In this document: piece by piece, positions 4,894 through 7,089 of the stretch
Position numbering within the stretch: the stretch's first letter is position 1
Layout of the letters: each line of letters starts with the position of its first letter
Origin: Actinomycetota bacterium
Lineage (GTDB): Bacteria; Actinomycetota; Acidimicrobiia; Spongiisociales; ZC4RG35
Direction of reading: 5' to 3'
Length of the DNA stretch: 7,089 nucleotides
NCBI GenBank assembly: GCA_003242515.1
Contig: QGUS01000082.1
Span: forward strand, 1 to 7,089
Notes under the pieces: generated by a model
What the model was told of the DNA's origin: nothing
What the model saw: the letters and a program-made list of their open reading frames with translations, nothing else
The model's database searches: none
Position numbers and translations under genes: made by a program

Positions 4894-5832
4894 ATGGACC
4901 TCACCGGTAGACCCCTGCTCGACACCGAGCCCGACCATCTCCTCTTCGCCGGGAGGGAGGAGGAGCTGGGCCGTGTCGTCCGTCTGGCCCGTTCCGGCGT
5001 GAACACCGTCGTGGTCGGGGAGCGGGGCTCGGGCAAGACCACCCTGCTCCGCCAGGCCGCCTTCGTCCTGCGCCGGGACGGGGGAGCGCCCGTGTTCGTG
5101 GAGGGGAGGCTGGCCGACACGCCCCGCCGCTTCCTCGACCTGGTCCGCGCCCGCCTCGGCCTGCCGCCGCTTCCCGAGCGCGCTGACGACCCCATCGAGC
5201 TCGCTGCCCTGGTCGGGTCGCTTCGCGAGGGGATCGGCGAGGACCTGCTGGTGGTGCTGGTCGACGAGATCGCCCCCGAGGTGGCCGCCACCGTCTTCGG
5301 CAGGCTGCGGGACGAGGTGTGGCAGATCCCCATCACCTGGGTCGTCGCCGGGACGCCCGACGACGTCGTCGCTCTGCGCACGCCGCCGGCCGACGCCTTC
5401 TTCGAGGCCGCCGTCGTCCTCGACGACCTCGACCGTGATGGGCAGCGCCGCCTCCTCGAGGCGCGGCTGGGGGAGGAGGGCGCCGCCATCGCCGCCCGCG
5501 TCGACGAGGGCAACCCCCGCCGGCTCCTCGCCCTGGCCCGGGCCGTGAAGGAGGGGGCGACCGTCGAGGGCCGGCAGGAGTGGGAGCGGGCCAGGGAGGA
5601 AAGGCTCGCGGAACTCGGGAGGCCTGCCAGGATGTTGATGGCAGAGTTGGAATCCTTGGGAGCAGCGAGCGCCTCGGATGAGAGGCTCCTCCGGAGACTC
5701 GGATGGACGCGCCCCCGGGCGGTTCAGGTCCTCCGTGAGCTGGAGGACGCCGGTCTGGTGACGGCCTCATACGCCAGAGGCCCCGGCGGGGGCCGGCAGA
5801 AGGTCTACCGCCCCGTGGAGGGAGGCGCGTGA
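4894..5832 (+). CDS. AAA-type (ORC/STAND-like) ATPase with C-terminal winged helix
   Basis: 312 residues, predicted soluble, with no signal peptide or membrane segment. Order of elements: FAGREEEL at 18-25, the entry motif typical of Cdc6/Orc1-like and STAND ATPases; Walker A GERGSGKT at 42-49; Walker B LVVLVDE at 119-125; sensor-1-like strand TWVVAGTPDD at 148-157; sensor-2-like GNPRRLLALAR at 206-216; then from about 245 a winged helix, with a helix-turn-helix around 261-287 (RPRAVQVLRELEDAGLV) and a basic Gly-rich wing (ARGPGGGRQKVY). All nucleotide-binding parts are intact, so it should bind and hydrolyse ATP and probably bind DNA. No nuclease, TIR, protease or sensor-repeat domain is present. 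The start has no usable Shine-Dalgarno and lies about three bases after the predicted transcription start. The stop overlaps the next ATPase, so the two are probably partners. Codons 233 to about 275 use more A/T-ending and AGG/AGA/TTG codons than the ATPase part. I cannot assign a named function. Confidence 0.85.
   Translation: MDLTGRPLLDTEPDHLLFAGREEELGRVVRLARSGVNTVVVGERGSGKTTLLRQAAFVLRRDGGAPVFVEGRLADTPRRFLDLVRARLGLPPLPERADDPIELAALVGSLREGIGEDLLVVLVDEIAPEVAATVFGRLRDEVWQIPITWVVAGTPDDVVALRTPPADAFFEAAVVLDDLDRDGQRRLLEARLGEEGAAIAARVDEGNPRRLLALARAVKEGATVEGRQEWERAREERLAELGRPARMLMAELESLGAASASDERLLRRLGWTRPRAVQVLRELEDAGLVTASYARGPGGGRQKVYRPVEGGA
5821..5825 (+). promoter_or_regulatory. Ribosome binding site of the second ATPase
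   Basis: GGAGG lies six bases before the ATG at 5832 but only three before an in-frame GTG at 5829. The spacing favours the ATG, which shares its A with the TGA of the preceding gene (TGATG). This supports coupled translation of the two ATPases. Confidence 0.7.
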
Positions 5833-6896
5833 TGAGCCACCGCGCCCTCGTCGCCGTCGACCGTTCCCGGGCCTTCGACGCCACCCGCCGCTTCGAGGAG
5901 CTCGCCTTCTTCCACGTCCCGTTCGACGAGCTCAACGGCGACCAGTCCACCGAGACGTTCTTCACGCATCAGGTGGCCAACGAGGGGAGGGTTGCCGTGA
6001 TCGGCTCCTCCGGCGCCGGGAAGTCGAGCCTGATCTCCTCCGTGCTCGGCCCGTTCGCCCTCGACCTCCCCGAGCGCATCGTCCCGCTCCGGGTCCCCGT
6101 CGCCGCCGAGACCGACGAGACCGTCACCGAGCCGGGCGCCATGGCCCGCCACCTCGTCCGCTACGTGACCCGCTGGGCGAGCCCCGAGCTATTCAGCCCG
6201 GCCGAGAAGGACGACTTCGCCCGGTCGATCGCCGAGGTGACCCGCAGGGCCGGGACGCAGAAGGTGAGGGCGTTCCGCATCTCCCTGCCGCTCTGGCTGG
6301 CCGACGCCGAGTTCGCCGCCCAGGTCCAGGCCCTGGGGAGCAGCTACGAGAGCCGCGGCTCCTCCACCGACGCCCTGGAGCACCTCAAGCGGCTGGTCGC
6401 CCTGTTCGACCACCACGGCCTCTTCCCCGTCTTCGTGTTCGACGACTCCGACACCTGGCTCCGCATCCCCGGGCTCGACCGGACCGGGGTCGCCAACCAG
6501 TTCTTCATGCGGACCATCCGGATGCTCGCCAAGGAGGTCAGTGCCGGGCTCGTCGTCGCGGTTCACGAGCACTACCTCGACCTCGCCGGATACCGGGAGG
6601 CGTCCGCCTGGTTCACCGGAGAGGTGCGGATCCCCAGGCTCATCGACGCCCGCGCCGGGATCGAGGCGATCCTGCGCGACCGGCTGGTGGTGGCCGGTGT
6701 GGAGGCTCCGATCGGAGACGTGATCGACGCCGCCGGCATCGACCAGCTGGCGAAGTTCTACGAGTCCGGGCGCAACCTGCGGGACGTCCTCCGGGTGATG
6801 CACCGGTCCCTCCAGCACGCCCTGTCCGACGGGGTCGACCTGATCACCGAGTCCCTCGTGGAGAGCGTCGTCACCGAGCTCTCCGCCGGCGCCTGA
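5832..6896 (+). CDS. P-loop ATPase, partner of the preceding gene, function unknown
   Basis: 354 residues from the ATG at 5832 (355 if the GTG at 5829 were used), soluble, no signal peptide. Numbering here counts from the GTG. An N-terminal segment with FPFDEL-like sequence (FFHVPFDELNGDQ, 27-39) precedes Walker A GSSGAGKS at 59-66. Walker B is PVFVFDD at 200-206, followed by SDTW. A hydrophobic strand SAGLVVAVHEHY (238-249) is in the sensor-1 place, and GRNLRDVLRVMHRSL (314-328) looks like a sensor-2 helix. About 130 residues lie between Walker A and B, longer than in a minimal AAA module, suggesting an insertion. No DNA-binding or effector domain is recognised. Overlap with the winged-helix ATPase points to a heteromeric or sequentially acting pair. 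This could be a regulatory, defence-related or DNA-remodelling ATPase couple, but the sequence does not decide. The next gene, outside the window, may hold the missing component. Confidence 0.8.
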   Translation: MSHRALVAVDRSRAFDATRRFEELAFFHVPFDELNGDQSTETFFTHQVANEGRVAVIGSSGAGKSSLISSVLGPFALDLPERIVPLRVPVAAETDETVTEPGAMARHLVRYVTRWASPELFSPAEKDDFARSIAEVTRRAGTQKVRAFRISLPLWLADAEFAAQVQALGSSYESRGSSTDALEHLKRLVALFDHHGLFPVFVFDDSDTWLRIPGLDRTGVANQFFMRTIRMLAKEVSAGLVVAVHEHYLDLAGYREASAWFTGEVRIPRLIDARAGIEAILRDRLVVAGVEAPIGDVIDAAGIDQLAKFYESGRNLRDVLRVMHRSLQHALSDGVDLITESLVESVVTELSAGA

Positions 6897-6902
6897 CGCC
6901 CG

Positions 6903-6928
6903 CCCCCGGCCGCACGATCCGGCGGGGG
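6903..6928 (+). terminator. Hairpin after the ATPase pair
   Basis: CCCCCG (6903-6908) pairs with CGGGGG (6923-6928). Three more pairs follow inside after one bulged G, and the loop is about seven bases. It begins six bases after the stop codon of the second ATPase. There is no T-tract behind it, so it is a candidate terminator or 3'-end stabiliser only. Confidence 0.4.
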
Positions 6929-7089
6929 AGCCCGTCGCCGCCCCGATTGTGTCATTGATCGGGAATTGGGTTAGCTTCAGGAGCCTGTCGCTTCGCGCGC
7001 CCGGGACCTTGGGGGAACCCATGGGAAGCCGACACGTGCCCGTGCCTTCCCAGGAGGGGGGGAAAAGGGCCTGCGGGCGTCCTCCGGCG
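6929..7089 (+). other. Incomplete intergenic/leader region at right edge
   Basis: A TANNNT-type element TAGCTT (6972-6977) with TTGTGT (6947-6952) 19 bases upstream is a weak promoter candidate. Behind it the RNA could fold as UGGG-GGAA-CCCA (7010-7021) or UGGGAAG...CUUCCCA (7022-7028 with 7046-7052, with an inner CACG/CGUG stem). An ATG at 7021 opens a frame to the end of the window (23 codons, MGSRHVPVPSQEGG...). It has a G-run five bases upstream, but the fragment has no recognisable protein features and the frame is not clearly coding. It may be the start of the next gene or part of a structured leader. Confidence 0.3.

Noticed and set aside
4894..6896. Transposition ATPase pair (TnsC/TniB/IstB-like) from a mobile element
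   Set aside because: No transposase, terminal inverted repeats, target duplications or integrase are present in the window, and the P-loop motifs alone do not show it.
6985..7089. c-di-AMP (ydaO-type) riboswitch, suggested by GGGGGAACCCA at 7011-7021
   Set aside because: The expected following GGGGUGAAU-like element and the 5' GCCGA-type start are not seen, and the window ends too early. A short resemblance is not enough.
1..7089. CRISPR array, tRNA, rRNA or insertion sequence
   Set aside because: No regularly spaced direct repeats, cloverleaf with T-loop motif, rRNA-like sequence or transposase frame was seen on either strand.

Overview
The window is strongly GC-rich, and its coding regions have mostly G/C third codon positions. 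Promoters carry actinobacterial-style minimal -10 elements, several of them placed so that transcription would begin at or almost at the start codon. With the protein sequences this points to a high-GC actinobacterium, possibly from an uncultured or Acidimicrobiia-like lineage. The class-level guess is weak. Most of the window is a chromosomal branched-chain amino acid (BCAA) biosynthesis locus. A two-gene ATPase cassette and an incomplete region follow it.

Minus strand, read right to left: ilvC (3087-2083, ketol-acid reductoisomerase) starts from its own, apparently leaderless, promoter. A roughly 300-base gap follows. It holds several hairpins, a good sigma-70-type promoter, a 16-codon leader peptide with eight Leu/Val/Ile residues (1916-1866), and a near-perfect intrinsic terminator (1833-1809) 29 bases before ilvB. 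Together these make a classic translation-coupled attenuator for ilvB (1779-64) and the overlapping ilvN (from 67, cut by the window edge).

Plus strand: ilvD (3158-4834, dihydroxy-acid dehydratase) diverges from ilvC across a 70-base intergenic region with back-to-back promoters, both apparently leaderless. The window therefore encodes acetolactate synthase (large subunit and the start of the small one), the reductoisomerase and the dehydratase. These are the three enzymes shared by valine and isoleucine synthesis, before transamination.

Downstream of ilvD are two translationally coupled P-loop ATPase genes (4894-5832 and 5832-6896). The first is an ORC/STAND-like AAA-type ATPase with a C-terminal winged helix. 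The second is a P-loop ATPase with no other recognisable domain. Their promoter has an 18-base dyad between and over the -35/-10 elements. They do not look metabolic. I do not recognise a named system, and no effector domain lies inside the window. This pair is the best candidate here for an undescribed system. The last ~190 bases hold a hairpin after the second ATPase, a weak promoter-like element and a foldable leader before an ATG at 7021, with too little sequence to identify the next gene.
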